A stretch of DNA of 64,000 nucleotides, taken from the NCBI RefSeq assembly GCF_018130145.1, contig NZ_JAFCMB010000005.1, positions 186,001 through 250,000 of the forward strand, given 5' to 3'. Made by a program: the position numbers and the translations under genes. The notes under the pieces are model-generated. The model did no database searches. It saw only the letters and a list, made by a program, of their open reading frames with translations, and was not told the origin of the DNA. Positions 56,884-64,000 of this stretch are shown in pieces (position 1 is the stretch's first letter; each line of letters starts with the position of its first letter). The DNA comes from Bradyrhizobium sp. AUGA SZCCT0176 (GTDB taxonomy: Bacteria > Pseudomonadota > Alphaproteobacteria > Rhizobiales > Xanthobacteraceae).

Positions 56884-57849
56884 TCAGAACCCGTAAAGCC
56901 GCGCCGGATTGTCGACCAGGATCTTCTTGCGCACGGCGGCATCCGGCGTCCACACCGGAAGCTGGTTGAGCAGGCGTCCGTCGTCGATCTGGAACAGCGG
57001 CGTCACGTCGGTAACTTGTTTGCCGCCGGGCGTCACCGAGTCCGGATGCGGCCAGTCGGTGCCCCAGATGATGCGGTCGGCATTGGCCGCGATCAGCGCC
57101 TGGGCGAGCGGGGTGGCATCGGCATAGTCAGGCCCCAGCTTCGAGGCGCGGTAGGCGCCGGAGATCTTCACATGGGCCTTGCCTGATTTCACCAGTTCCA
57201 CCAGATCGGCAAAGCCGGGCTGGCCGACACCAAGGGCGGCCTGCGCGCCGCCGAAATGGTCGAACACGACCGGCACCGGCGACGTCGCGACCAGATCCTT
57301 GATTGCCGTAATCATCGCAAGGCTGGTGAACAGCTGCACATGCCAGCCGCGCGCCTTGATGCGTTCGACGGCGGCGGAGAACCGCGGCCGGCCGACGGTG
57401 GGATCATTGACGCCGCCGGTGGCGAGGTTGAGCCGGATGCCGCGGATGCCCGCCTTGCCCATGGCGTCGAGATCGGCTTCCGATGTCTTGTCGTCGATCA
57501 CGGCGACACCGCGCGCGGTTGCGCCGCGGGCAGCCATGCCGAACAGGGTCGCGGAGTTATCGGGCCCGTAAATGCTCGGTGTCACGATCACCACGCGTTC
57601 CATCCTGATCGCCTTGTGCAAGGCGGTCATCTCTTCCGGCGAGGCCAGTTCCGGCGTGTAGACGCGGCCGGCGAAGAACGGGAATTTCGCAGGGTCCGGA
57701 TGGATATGGGTGTGGCAATCGCAGGCGCCTGCAGGAATGTCGAAATTCACCGGCGTCGCCGGCTGGGCTGCCTTGGCAAGGCCGGTTCGGCTGTTCATGG
57801 TCACTCCGGCGGCGATCGAGGCAAGCATCATACTGCGTCGCGTCAGCAT
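56884..57849 (-). CDS. Exported amidohydrolase_2-family hydrolase
   Basis: This 321-residue TIM-barrel metal hydrolase has an N-terminal signal with a twin-Arg-like start (MLTRRSMMLASIAAGVTM), then DCHTHIHPD (HxH metal ligands), VVFDHFGG (His) and WGTDWPHPD (Asp). Members hydrolyse or decarboxylate dicarboxylates and lactones such as 2-pyrone-4,6-dicarboxylate; the exact reaction here is unknown. ATG 57849 follows GGGAGAACGCCA; the frame is open 14 codons upstream but without a good site. Export makes a periplasmic role likely. It converges with the RND gene. Confidence 0.85.
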   Translation of the reverse strand: MLTRRSMMLASIAAGVTMNSRTGLAKAAQPATPVNFDIPAGACDCHTHIHPDPAKFPFFAGRVYTPELASPEEMTALHKAIRMERVVIVTPSIYGPDNSATLFGMAARGATARGVAVIDDKTSEADLDAMGKAGIRGIRLNLATGGVNDPTVGRPRFSAAVERIKARGWHVQLFTSLAMITAIKDLVATSPVPVVFDHFGGAQAALGVGQPGFADLVELVKSGKAHVKISGAYRASKLGPDYADATPLAQALIAANADRIIWGTDWPHPDSVTPGGKQVTDVTPLFQIDDGRLLNQLPVWTPDAAVRKKILVDNPARLYGF

Positions 57850-58010
57850 TGGCGTTCTCCCTGTGCGTTTCGTGTTGTTGATTGTCTGCATCTCGACGGG
57901 GCGCGTGGCCGGTCGATCTCGATAGCGTTTCCTACTTAGTGCGCCGGGCGTTGTTCGCCGCGGCCGTGTGCGAGACTATAGAGCTGCGCGCGTTGCGGGA
58001 AGGGCGATTG

Positions 58011-58571
58011 CTACGTGGGATTGATATGGCCGTCAATCGCGTGGCGCACTTCTCCGACAAGCTCCGGCAACGGCCGCGATCCGTCGAGGCGCAGAACCGG
58101 GCAGGGCAATGCGGCAAGCCAGGCCTGGTGCCTCGCCAAATTGCGGCTCACGTTGCCTTCCTCGTAGCCGGAAGCCCATTCGATGAATTCTTCGGTCGCC
58201 TTATGCCGCCATCCGCCAGGAGCCACGGCATTGGTGCCAAAATGCGTGGCTTCACGGGCACGCAGCCGCTGCAGGCGTACCTCGCGCGGGGTGACGAGGA
58301 AGACCACCAGATCGAAATCGGAAATCAGCCCGTCGCCCCAGCCATTGAGCGATCCGCTCAGCACCCAATCCGCACACGGCAGAAATATCTCGCGCATCAG
58401 CTCCAGGCGCTCGCTGGCCTCGCGCATTACCCGATAGGGCGGAATGGTCGGTCGCCAGAAATAATCGTCGGTGTCGTGATGCGGCATCGCCAGCGAATCG
58501 GCCAAAGCTCGGCCGAGGCTGGTGACGCCCGAACCCGATGCACCCATGATGTGTATGCGGCAGCTTTTCAT
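58011..58571 (-). CDS. P-loop kinase-like protein without Walker A Lys
   Basis: This 186-residue protein looks like an adenylate-kinase/shikimate-kinase-type P-loop NTPase: HIMGASGSGVTSLGRALADSL, then HHDTDDYFWRP, FDLVVFLVTPREVRLQRLRARE. The Walker A motif should be GxxxxGK[ST]; here the Lys is Val (GASGSGVTS), so normal ATP binding is doubtful. Similar sequences I recall from related bacteria read GASGSGTTTLG. ATG 58571 (MKSCRIHIMG) is taken. Function unknown; it may be a kinase-derived binding protein. Confidence 0.8.
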   Translation of the reverse strand: MKSCRIHIMGASGSGVTSLGRALADSLAMPHHDTDDYFWRPTIPPYRVMREASERLELMREIFLPCADWVLSGSLNGWGDGLISDFDLVVFLVTPREVRLQRLRAREATHFGTNAVAPGGWRHKATEEFIEWASGYEEGNVSRNLARHQAWLAALPCPVLRLDGSRPLPELVGEVRHAIDGHINPT

Positions 58572-58687
58572 CGCAATATCAAGGCTTAGCGTTTCAGTAA
58601 GCTCGGCAATCCATCGAACCATAAGCCGCGCCAATTTGACTAATTATCGGCCCGCCCGGACTATCAGTCATCATCTGGAATCAATGC

Positions 58688-60286
58688 ATGCGAAAATTTT
58701 CACAGAAGTTCAAAACCGGGGCGTCCGTCGTCGCGGTGGTCGTGGTGCTGTTTGGCGTTTACGGCTACCGCAAACTGCAGGCGCTTGCCGCCGATCCCAG
58801 CGGCGAAAAGGATTGCGGGCCGGCGGTGGGGGGTGGCGAGCAGGCCAAGATCGATCTGGAGCGGATCAAGGCGATTGCACCGCTGAAAGACGTAAAATGG
58901 TCGCAGCTCGGCGGCAGCATCAATGATGCCAGCTGTCTCAACAAGACCGAAATCTACGGCGTGGTCGAGGTGCGCAGCGTTGACGACATCACCAAAACGC
59001 TGACGTTTGCGCGCGACAACAAGCTCTCGGTCACGACCGCCGGCGTACGCCACAGCATGGGCGGGCAGGCGTTCCGCAAGGGCGGCATCGTGCTCGACAT
59101 GCGTGGTTTCAACAAGATCGTGCTCAACGAGAGCCGGCGATCCATCACCGTGCAGCCAGGCGCGACCTGGCACGACATCCAGAACCTGCTGCACCCGCGC
59201 TTTGCGGTGCGTGCGATGCAGTCGACCGATATTTTCAGCGTCGGCGGTTCGATCTCGGTCAATGCCCACGGCATGGACCATCAGGCCGGCGCGCTCCGCA
59301 AATCGATCAAGTCGATGCGCGTAATGCTGGCGGACGGTACGCTGCGCACGGTGTCGGAAACCGAGAACAAGGAGTTGTTCAACCTCGTGGTCGGCGGCTA
59401 CGGCCTGTTCGGCGTGATCGTCGAGGCCGAACTCGATATCGCCGACAACCTGGTCTACCAGACCGGACGTCGCATCATGGACTACAAGGAGTTTCCGGGG
59501 CTGTTCGCCAAGGAGATCGAGAAGGATGCCAATATCGGCCTGATGTACGGCCACCTCTCAACCGCGCCGAGCAGCTTCCTGCAGGAATTGCTGCTCTATA
59601 CCTACACCAAGGTCGACGGATCAGATTTCAAGCGCGAACCGCTTGGCGAGGTCTCGGGCACCAAGCTGCGGCGGCTGACGATCAACCTGTCCAAACAAGG
59701 CCCGCTGTTCCAGGAGATGAAATGGCTGTCCGAGAAGCACATCGAGCACCGGATGGAAACCTGCACCGTGACGCGGGCGCAGGCGATCGGATCGGCGGAG
59801 GCCTGTCTCGTCAACCGCAACGACCCGATGCACGATTCCGTGCCGTATTTGCGCAACGCGCTGCCCAACGACACCGACATCCTGCATGAATATTTCATCC
59901 CGCGCAGCCAGTTCGTCTCCTTTGTCGACGGCATGCGCAAGGTGCTGACCGACAACAAGACCAATTTGCTGAATGCCTCGGTGCGCATCGTGCATCAGGA
60001 AGACAACTTCCTGACCTATTCGCCGGAGCCAGCATTCTCGCTGGTGCTCTACATCAACCAGACCACGGATGATGAAGGCAACAAGCGGATGAAGAAGGCG
60101 ACCGAAGAGCTGATCGATCTCACGATCGCGCACAAGGGCCGGTTTTTCCTGCCCTACCAGCTCTATTATTCGAAGGATCAGTTGCAGCGGTCGTATCCGC
60201 AGATCAACGACTTCTTTGCGGCGAAGCGGAAGTATGATCCGGCGGAATTGTTCACCAACACGTTCTATCAGAAGTACGCGTCCTAG
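58688..60286 (+). CDS. Membrane-anchored FAD-binding oxidoreductase (VAO family)
   Basis: This 532-residue flavoprotein has an N-terminal anchor (ASVVAVVVVLFGVYGYRK) and a PCMH-type FAD domain: VVEVRSVDDITKTLTFARDNKLSVTTAGVRHSMGGQAF, ITVQPGATWHDIQ, VGGSISVNAHGMDHQ. The second half (after residue 250) is the substrate and cap domain, similar to aldonolactone/D-arabinono-1,4-lactone oxidases. Such enzymes oxidise sugars, alcohols or lactones at the periplasmic face. The start ATG 58688 overlaps no gene, and the coding region ends 20 bases before a palindromic repeat. Substrate unknown. Confidence 0.88.
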   Translation: MRKFSQKFKTGASVVAVVVVLFGVYGYRKLQALAADPSGEKDCGPAVGGGEQAKIDLERIKAIAPLKDVKWSQLGGSINDASCLNKTEIYGVVEVRSVDDITKTLTFARDNKLSVTTAGVRHSMGGQAFRKGGIVLDMRGFNKIVLNESRRSITVQPGATWHDIQNLLHPRFAVRAMQSTDIFSVGGSISVNAHGMDHQAGALRKSIKSMRVMLADGTLRTVSETENKELFNLVVGGYGLFGVIVEAELDIADNLVYQTGRRIMDYKEFPGLFAKEIEKDANIGLMYGHLSTAPSSFLQELLLYTYTKVDGSDFKREPLGEVSGTKLRRLTINLSKQGPLFQEMKWLSEKHIEHRMETCTVTRAQAIGSAEACLVNRNDPMHDSVPYLRNALPNDTDILHEYFIPRSQFVSFVDGMRKVLTDNKTNLLNASVRIVHQEDNFLTYSPEPAFSLVLYINQTTDDEGNKRMKKATEELIDLTIAHKGRFFLPYQLYYSKDQLQRSYPQINDFFAAKRKYDPAELFTNTFYQKYAS

Positions 60287-60305
60287 CGTGGCGAGCTCTC
60301 ATCTC

Positions 60306-60393
60306 CGTCATGGCCGGGCTCGTCCCGGCCATCCACGTCTCCTTGCTTGGTGCGTCAAAGACGTGGATGCCCGGCACAAGGCCGGGCATGACG
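60306..60393. repeat. Interspersed palindromic element, family G
   Basis: Outer arms CGTCATGGCCGGG/CCGGGCATGACG (60306-60318 with 60382-60393, one mismatch) and inner ATCCACGTCT/AGACGTGGAT (60331-60340 with 60359-60368). It lies between two convergent genes. Confidence 0.88.
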
Positions 60394-60426
60394 AGAGATG
60401 AATCGAACTTCCCGACTTTCGGTCGA

Positions 60427-60771
60427 TCACAGCTGCGCGATGCGCTTGGGCGGAAGCCCGCTGCAGCCGCCGGCTTGCTCCGCGTCCAGCACCAACAGCG
60501 CACCTGCCGCATAGAGGCGGGCGACGAAGCCGGCATCGTCGGAGCGGGCGAAGGTGACATAGTCGCTCGCTGCAAGCACGCGTCCGTTGGCTTTGGCGAT
60601 AATGGCCAGCGCCTGCGCCGGCGGGCCGATGATAGCCATCGACTTGCCCGGCGCCGATCCGAACGTCAAAGCGATCACAACCGCAAGCCAGCCGCACACC
60701 ACGAGCGCGAAAGCGCCCGCGATCCGGCGTAGTGGCCGCAGCCTGCGATGATGTGGCGCTTCAGTAATCAT
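60427..60771 (-). CDS. Membrane-anchored hypothetical protein (114 aa)
   Basis: This 114-residue protein has one strong membrane helix (GAFALVVCGWLAVVIALTFGS) after a basic N-terminus, followed by an alpha/beta-like periplasmic part with two repeated hydrophobic patches (AIIAKANGRVLAASDYVTFA, LYAAGALLVLDAEQAGG). No family was recognised. It overlaps the preceding gene (60761-61861) by 11 bases on the same strand, so the two are coupled and may act together, perhaps as a small membrane complex with 61854-62276. Confidence 0.72.
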   Translation of the reverse strand: MITEAPHHRRLRPLRRIAGAFALVVCGWLAVVIALTFGSAPGKSMAIIGPPAQALAIIAKANGRVLAASDYVTFARSDDAGFVARLYAAGALLVLDAEQAGGCSGLPPKRIAQL

Positions 60772-61861
60772 AGAAATGCTCGATGCTCACGCCCCTGGCC
60801 TTGAGGTCGCGGTTGATATCGACGAGACGGTCGATCCTAGCCTTCAGGCCGGCCCTGCGGAAGCCGGGTTTGCCGTCAAGCTCCAGTGAAAACAGTTCCG
60901 TGGTTCCTTTGACGTCAAGCTTGGCGGCGTCGGGCGCGATCACGGTGATCAGGATTTCACGGTTGCCGGCGATCTCGGCGAGGCCATATCCCTGATCCAG
61001 CAGGCTCTGCAGGATTTCGGTGAAATCCTTGTAGCGCGGCGCCTGCACCAGCTGCCATTGCGGCGTCAGCGTGCGGATCGGTTTGATACGCGGCTCCTTC
61101 GCCAGCACCGCCGGCGGCAGTGTCGCGACCGCGAACATGATGTCGCGCGGCTCGTCGTCGCCACCGGCATCGAGCGCTTTCTGGATCAGCGCGGCATAAC
61201 CGACCTTGAGATAGTACTCGGTGCCGAGCGCAAAATACCGCTCCCATGTTCGCAGCGGGCTATCGGTCCGCGCCGAGATCGCCATCAAGCCATCGAGCTT
61301 CTCGCGGAACGGAAATTTGAACCAGGGAACGGTATAAAGAAACGCCGCATAGTCCTGCAGTACCTTGCGCGCGTACAGGTCTTGCGGGGTCCGTTCCTCG
61401 CCCCGGATCCATTCGAACACACGGCCGATGGTGTTTTCATAAAATCCCTTGATCGCGTATTCGATCGAGTAGCTGACGCCGATAATATAGATCATGGTTT
61501 TGACTTCGGTGAGCGATTCACCGGTCGACGGCACCGCCTGATTGATGGTGCAGAAGCTGCGCCAGAATCCGAAAATGTGTCCGAGATAGTTGAAATGGCT
61601 TTCGCTGGACCGATCGAGGAAGCGGCCGAAATCCTCGAACGAATAAACGATGTACCATTCGGGAAAGGTGAAGAAGGTATTGTTCTGCTTGCGCTGGTAA
61701 CGTGGCTCATTGATTGCAGGCAGCGTCACCGACGGCGCAGGTGACGCCGAAGCCGACGAAGAGGGGCGGCACGTGCCCTCGATATAGGCGAGCGGCCCAA
61801 GCACCGACACCGCGATCAGGATCGCGATGACGACAAGAATGCGCCGTAGCCATTTAAGCAT
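60761..61861 (-). CDS. Membrane-anchored hypothetical protein (366 aa)
   Basis: This 366-residue protein has a single N-terminal anchor (RRILVVIAILIAVSVLGPLAYIEG), a Ser/Ala/Pro linker and a large periplasmic domain with many aromatic residues (NTFFTFPEWYIVYSFEDFGRFLDRSSESHFNYLGHIFGFW). This FPEWY...F.RFL pattern recurs in hypothetical proteins of related bacteria. It has no recognised family or catalytic motif. It overlaps both neighbours by a few bases (8 bases with the next upstream gene and 11 with the next downstream), so the three genes form a translation-coupled set. Confidence 0.75.
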   Translation of the reverse strand: MLKWLRRILVVIAILIAVSVLGPLAYIEGTCRPSSSASASPAPSVTLPAINEPRYQRKQNNTFFTFPEWYIVYSFEDFGRFLDRSSESHFNYLGHIFGFWRSFCTINQAVPSTGESLTEVKTMIYIIGVSYSIEYAIKGFYENTIGRVFEWIRGEERTPQDLYARKVLQDYAAFLYTVPWFKFPFREKLDGLMAISARTDSPLRTWERYFALGTEYYLKVGYAALIQKALDAGGDDEPRDIMFAVATLPPAVLAKEPRIKPIRTLTPQWQLVQAPRYKDFTEILQSLLDQGYGLAEIAGNREILITVIAPDAAKLDVKGTTELFSLELDGKPGFRRAGLKARIDRLVDINRDLKARGVSIEHFYDY

Positions 61862-62276
61862 GAACGGCGGTCCGCGTGCGCGGCGCCAGCAGATAGCCGA
61901 TCAGGATCGCGACACCGCCGAGGGCGAGATGCGGCGCATTGGTGAACACCCGCGTCATCAGCGGCAAGTCGCGGATGCCGTTGATCAGGATACCGAAGTC
62001 GAGATAGCCCGAGCCGGTGAAGAGGCCGAGCAAGCCGTCGGCAAAGTAGAACGCGCCGAACAATTGGAAGAACAGTTCCGAGGCGCGGCGAGAGGTCAAC
62101 GCTGCCGCGAGTGCCCACAGCGCGGAAACCAGATGCAGCCCGTCGGCATACCAGGTGCGGCGGAACAGGCCGAAGATCATGTCGTTCTGGTCGATGAAGG
62201 CCGGGATGTATCCGGTCAGGATCACGAAGCCGAGCAGGGCGGCGTAGCCCCAGGCGCACAATCTGATGATATCCAT
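61854..62276 (-). CDS. Four-helix membrane protein (140 aa)
   Basis: This 140-residue protein is mostly helices: AWGYAALLGFVILTGYIPAFI, GLHLVSALWALAAALTS, LFFQLFGAFYFADGLLGLFTG, LALGGVAILIGYLL. It resembles DoxX/DUF-type small integral membrane proteins but no family could be fixed. ATG 62276 follows GGAGGGATC, a strong ribosome-binding site; the upstream open frame is in another gene's leader. It starts the three-gene coupled set read on the minus strand, with 60761-61861 and 60427-60771. Confidence 0.78.
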   Translation of the reverse strand: MDIIRLCAWGYAALLGFVILTGYIPAFIDQNDMIFGLFRRTWYADGLHLVSALWALAAALTSRRASELFFQLFGAFYFADGLLGLFTGSGYLDFGILINGIRDLPLMTRVFTNAPHLALGGVAILIGYLLAPRTRTAVHA

Positions 62277-62310
62277 GATCCCTCCGGCCTTCTCGAATCT
62301 GTCCGTAAGT

Positions 62311-63282
62311 CTAGAGCTTTCCGAGCGCCTTGAGCAGGGCGTCGTTGAACAAAGCGGGATCTTCGATTTGCGGAATGTGACCGAGTCCGGGCAGCAAGGT
62401 GAGGGTGGTTTCCGGCGGCAACAGCGTTCGCAGATCAAGCGCCTGCTCAACCGGGGTAGTGTTGTCCTTGTCACCCCACAGGATCGCGACCGGGAGTTTC
62501 ACCCGCGCATAGGCGCGGCGGTCGGCACTGATAGCGTCGCGGTCGGCGCCGAGGAAGTAATATAGCCAGTCGGCGATGTCGGGGGTGGTGTCGCGCTGCG
62601 TCGTCGGCCGCTGCAGGATCGCGACGAATTCGGGCAGCGCGCGTTCCTTTTTCTCGATCAGGGATTCGAGCAGCGTCTTCGTCGCCACTGGATTGGTGAT
62701 GGTCAATGATACCAGTATTTCGCGAATCCATTTTGGCTGAATGATCCATGGCGCCTCGGAAGGAGCTACCGTCAGTCCCAGCGCCGCATCTACCAGCACG
62801 AGGCCCCGCGCCCGGTCCGGATAGCGCATCACCAGTTCGGTCGCTGCACCGGCGCCAAAGGAATGGCCGACGATAATTGCCGGCTTGGCTTTCAGATTGA
62901 CGAGAACATCGTTGATGCGTGCAGCCTGATCCTTCCTTGTATAGCTGCCCGGACGATCCGAAAACCCAAACGGCGGCAGGTCGAGGGCGATGACGCGAAA
63001 GCCGGCGGCGGCGAGCACGCCGGTCGTGTGCCGCCAGAGTTCGCTCCACGCCGCCGTGCCGTGAAACAGCACGACAGGAATTCCATCCGCCGGGCCTTTT
63101 TCCTGCACGAACACACCACCGGAGCTGGTCGGCACCAAACGGCCCGATGGCGGCGCCAGTTCGGCGCGGGTGTGGGTTTCGCGGATCGATGCCGCCATCC
63201 GGAACGCTGTTATCGCGATCACGATCAATATCAGGAGCGCCAGCAGCGTCTTGCCCGACCAGCGCAGTATGTTTGAGATCAC
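62311..63282 (-). CDS. Membrane-anchored alpha/beta hydrolase
   Basis: This 323-residue protein has an N-terminal anchor (LLALLILIVIAITAFRMAAS) and an alpha/beta hydrolase domain: VVLFHGTAAWSELWR, the nucleophile elbow VGHSFGAGAATEL, the acid in VAILWGDKDNTTP and His in LPGLGHIPQIEDP. GTG 63282 is chosen after GAGG; TTG 63309 is the alternative start but has no ribosome-binding site. It lies 34 bases before the 140-residue membrane protein gene, so it is probably the first gene of the same operon. Substrate not known. Confidence 0.85.
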   Translation of the reverse strand: MISNILRWSGKTLLALLILIVIAITAFRMAASIRETHTRAELAPPSGRLVPTSSGGVFVQEKGPADGIPVVLFHGTAAWSELWRHTTGVLAAAGFRVIALDLPPFGFSDRPGSYTRKDQAARINDVLVNLKAKPAIIVGHSFGAGAATELVMRYPDRARGLVLVDAALGLTVAPSEAPWIIQPKWIREILVSLTITNPVATKTLLESLIEKKERALPEFVAILQRPTTQRDTTPDIADWLYYFLGADRDAISADRRAYARVKLPVAILWGDKDNTTPVEQALDLRTLLPPETTLTLLPGLGHIPQIEDPALFNDALLKALGKL

Positions 63283-63418
63283 GAGGCCTCGCAGAAATGG
63301 ATCGATCAAAATCGGGTGCAGTCAAATCAGATCGAATTTTAGGCTAGTGCAGATTCCCGGCGATGAAAAATCGCGGACATGATCAGCGGGCAGTTAACAC
63401 CTGCGACAAAGTTGCGAA

Positions 63419-64000
63419 TTATTGCCCCGACGGCGTGCGCAGGCCGTGCCAGGCGTCGCGCACCTGATGGTAATGCACTTCAGGCAGATAATCCGGCGTG
63501 TTGAGCCCCAGCGTCTTGACGTCGAGCCGGCCGATGGCGCTGAGCAGGGTGTAGGAGGCGATCACGCGGTCGCGTTGTGCGCCGATCAAGCGCGCCTTCG
63601 CGAGGATCAGATCCTGCTGCGAGTTCAGCACGTCGACCGTGGTGCGCTGGCCGCCCGCGGCCTCGCGCTGCACGCCCTGCAAGGCGACCGTTGCAGCCCG
63701 CACTTCGGATTCGGAAGCGGACACCGCGACCTTGGCGCCTTCATTGGCAACCCAGGCGCCGACCGCCGCGGTGCGCGCCTGGTTGCGGACCTGGTCGAGC
63801 ACCAGCCGGCTCTGGGCTGAGATTTCCTTGGCCTGCCGGGTCTGCGAGGCGGCCATGCCGCCATCGTAGATCGGTTGCGTCAATTGGCCGGCCACCGAAG
63901 CCTGGTCGGTCCCGAAGGTGCCGAGCGTGGGATCCGACTGCTTGCTGCGGCTGACGCTGCCTTGCATCGTGATCGTCGGCATCAGGCTGCTTTCGGCGAC
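63419..64000 (-). CDS. TolC-family outer-membrane protein, C-terminal part (partial)
   Basis: The gene runs off the right edge; the frame is open to base 64000. About 193 residues of the C-terminal half are visible, with TolC-like helical repeats (LVLDQVRNQARTAAVGAWVANEGAKVAVSASESEVRAATVALQGVQREAAGGQRTTVDVLNSQQDLILAK) where GQRTT.DVLN.Q.D is the family signature. It would be the outer channel of a tripartite pump or type I secretion system. Its partners are not in the window; the RND pair at 52.4-56.8 kb is on the other strand and may use a different channel. Confidence 0.9.
   Translation of the reverse strand, partial: VAESSLMPTITMQGSVSRSKQSDPTLGTFGTDQASVAGQLTQPIYDGGMAASQTRQAKEISAQSRLVLDQVRNQARTAAVGAWVANEGAKVAVSASESEVRAATVALQGVQREAAGGQRTTVDVLNSQQDLILAKARLIGAQRDRVIASYTLLSAIGRLDVKTLGLNTPDYLPEVHYHQVRDAWHGLRTPSGQ

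Overview
The window looks like a chromosomal segment of a Bradyrhizobium-type alphaproteobacterium (order Hyphomicrobiales). The evidence is the high G+C coding style, a complete hopanoid gene block in the Rhodopseudomonas/Bradyrhizobium arrangement, an alphaproteobacterial LexA box (GAAC-N7-GAAC) in front of an imuA-imuB-dnaE2 mutasome, and many interspersed palindromic repeats of the kind common in Bradyrhizobium. No species is claimed. No tRNA, rRNA, CRISPR array, integrase or transposase was seen.

Layout. 1-4.3 kb: the 3' end of eutC, an RND/MMPL permease related to HpnN, and two small exported proteins. 4.5-17.9 kb: hopanoid biosynthesis. hpnC-hpnD-hpnE-shc-hpnG run on the plus strand, ispH-hpnH converge on them, then hpnN, a DUF2147 protein and hpnO. 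Together they take farnesyl diphosphate through squalene and diploptene to adenosylhopane, ribosylhopane and aminobacteriohopanetriol, and move hopanoids to the outer membrane. 18.0-29.9 kb: a GFA protein, then a long minus-strand operon read in the order amiC, amiR, Tat-exported binding protein, two permeases, two ATPases, a double-domain nitrilase, a GMC oxidoreductase and an alpha/beta hydrolase. Both amiC and the binding-protein gene are preceded by intrinsic terminators, so an amide-sensing AmiC/AmiR antitermination circuit probably gates the operon twice. 30-32.9 kb: two tandemly duplicated M20 amidohydrolases, the first divergent from amiC. 33-35.3 kb: a PiT phosphate transporter and a GNAT acetyltransferase.

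35.7-44.5 kb: a DNA damage block. A radical SAM repair protein and a UdgX-family protein diverge from imuA-imuB-dnaE2 across one LexA box that sits on a good sigma70 promoter. imuB and dnaE2 each carry a palindromic repeat inside the reading frame. 44.9-50.7 kb: a LuxR regulator, an exported protein, a small double-glycine peptide gene, an ABC-F ATPase with a short upstream ORF, an SDR, and a repeat-rich non-coding stretch. 50.9-64 kb: a CaiB/BaiF CoA-transferase, a CusB/CusA-like RND efflux pair, a Tat-type amidohydrolase, a P-loop kinase-like protein without the Walker A lysine, an FAD oxidoreductase, three linked membrane proteins, an anchored alpha/beta hydrolase and the 3' part of a TolC-family gene.

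The most interesting items are the two-terminator AmiC/AmiR operon with its half-inactive tandem nitrilase, the in-frame palindromic elements in both mutasome genes, the LexA box shared with the radical SAM/UdgX pair, and the leader ORF and hairpin before the ABC-F gene. All functions are read from the sequence and remembered family features; no database search was run.
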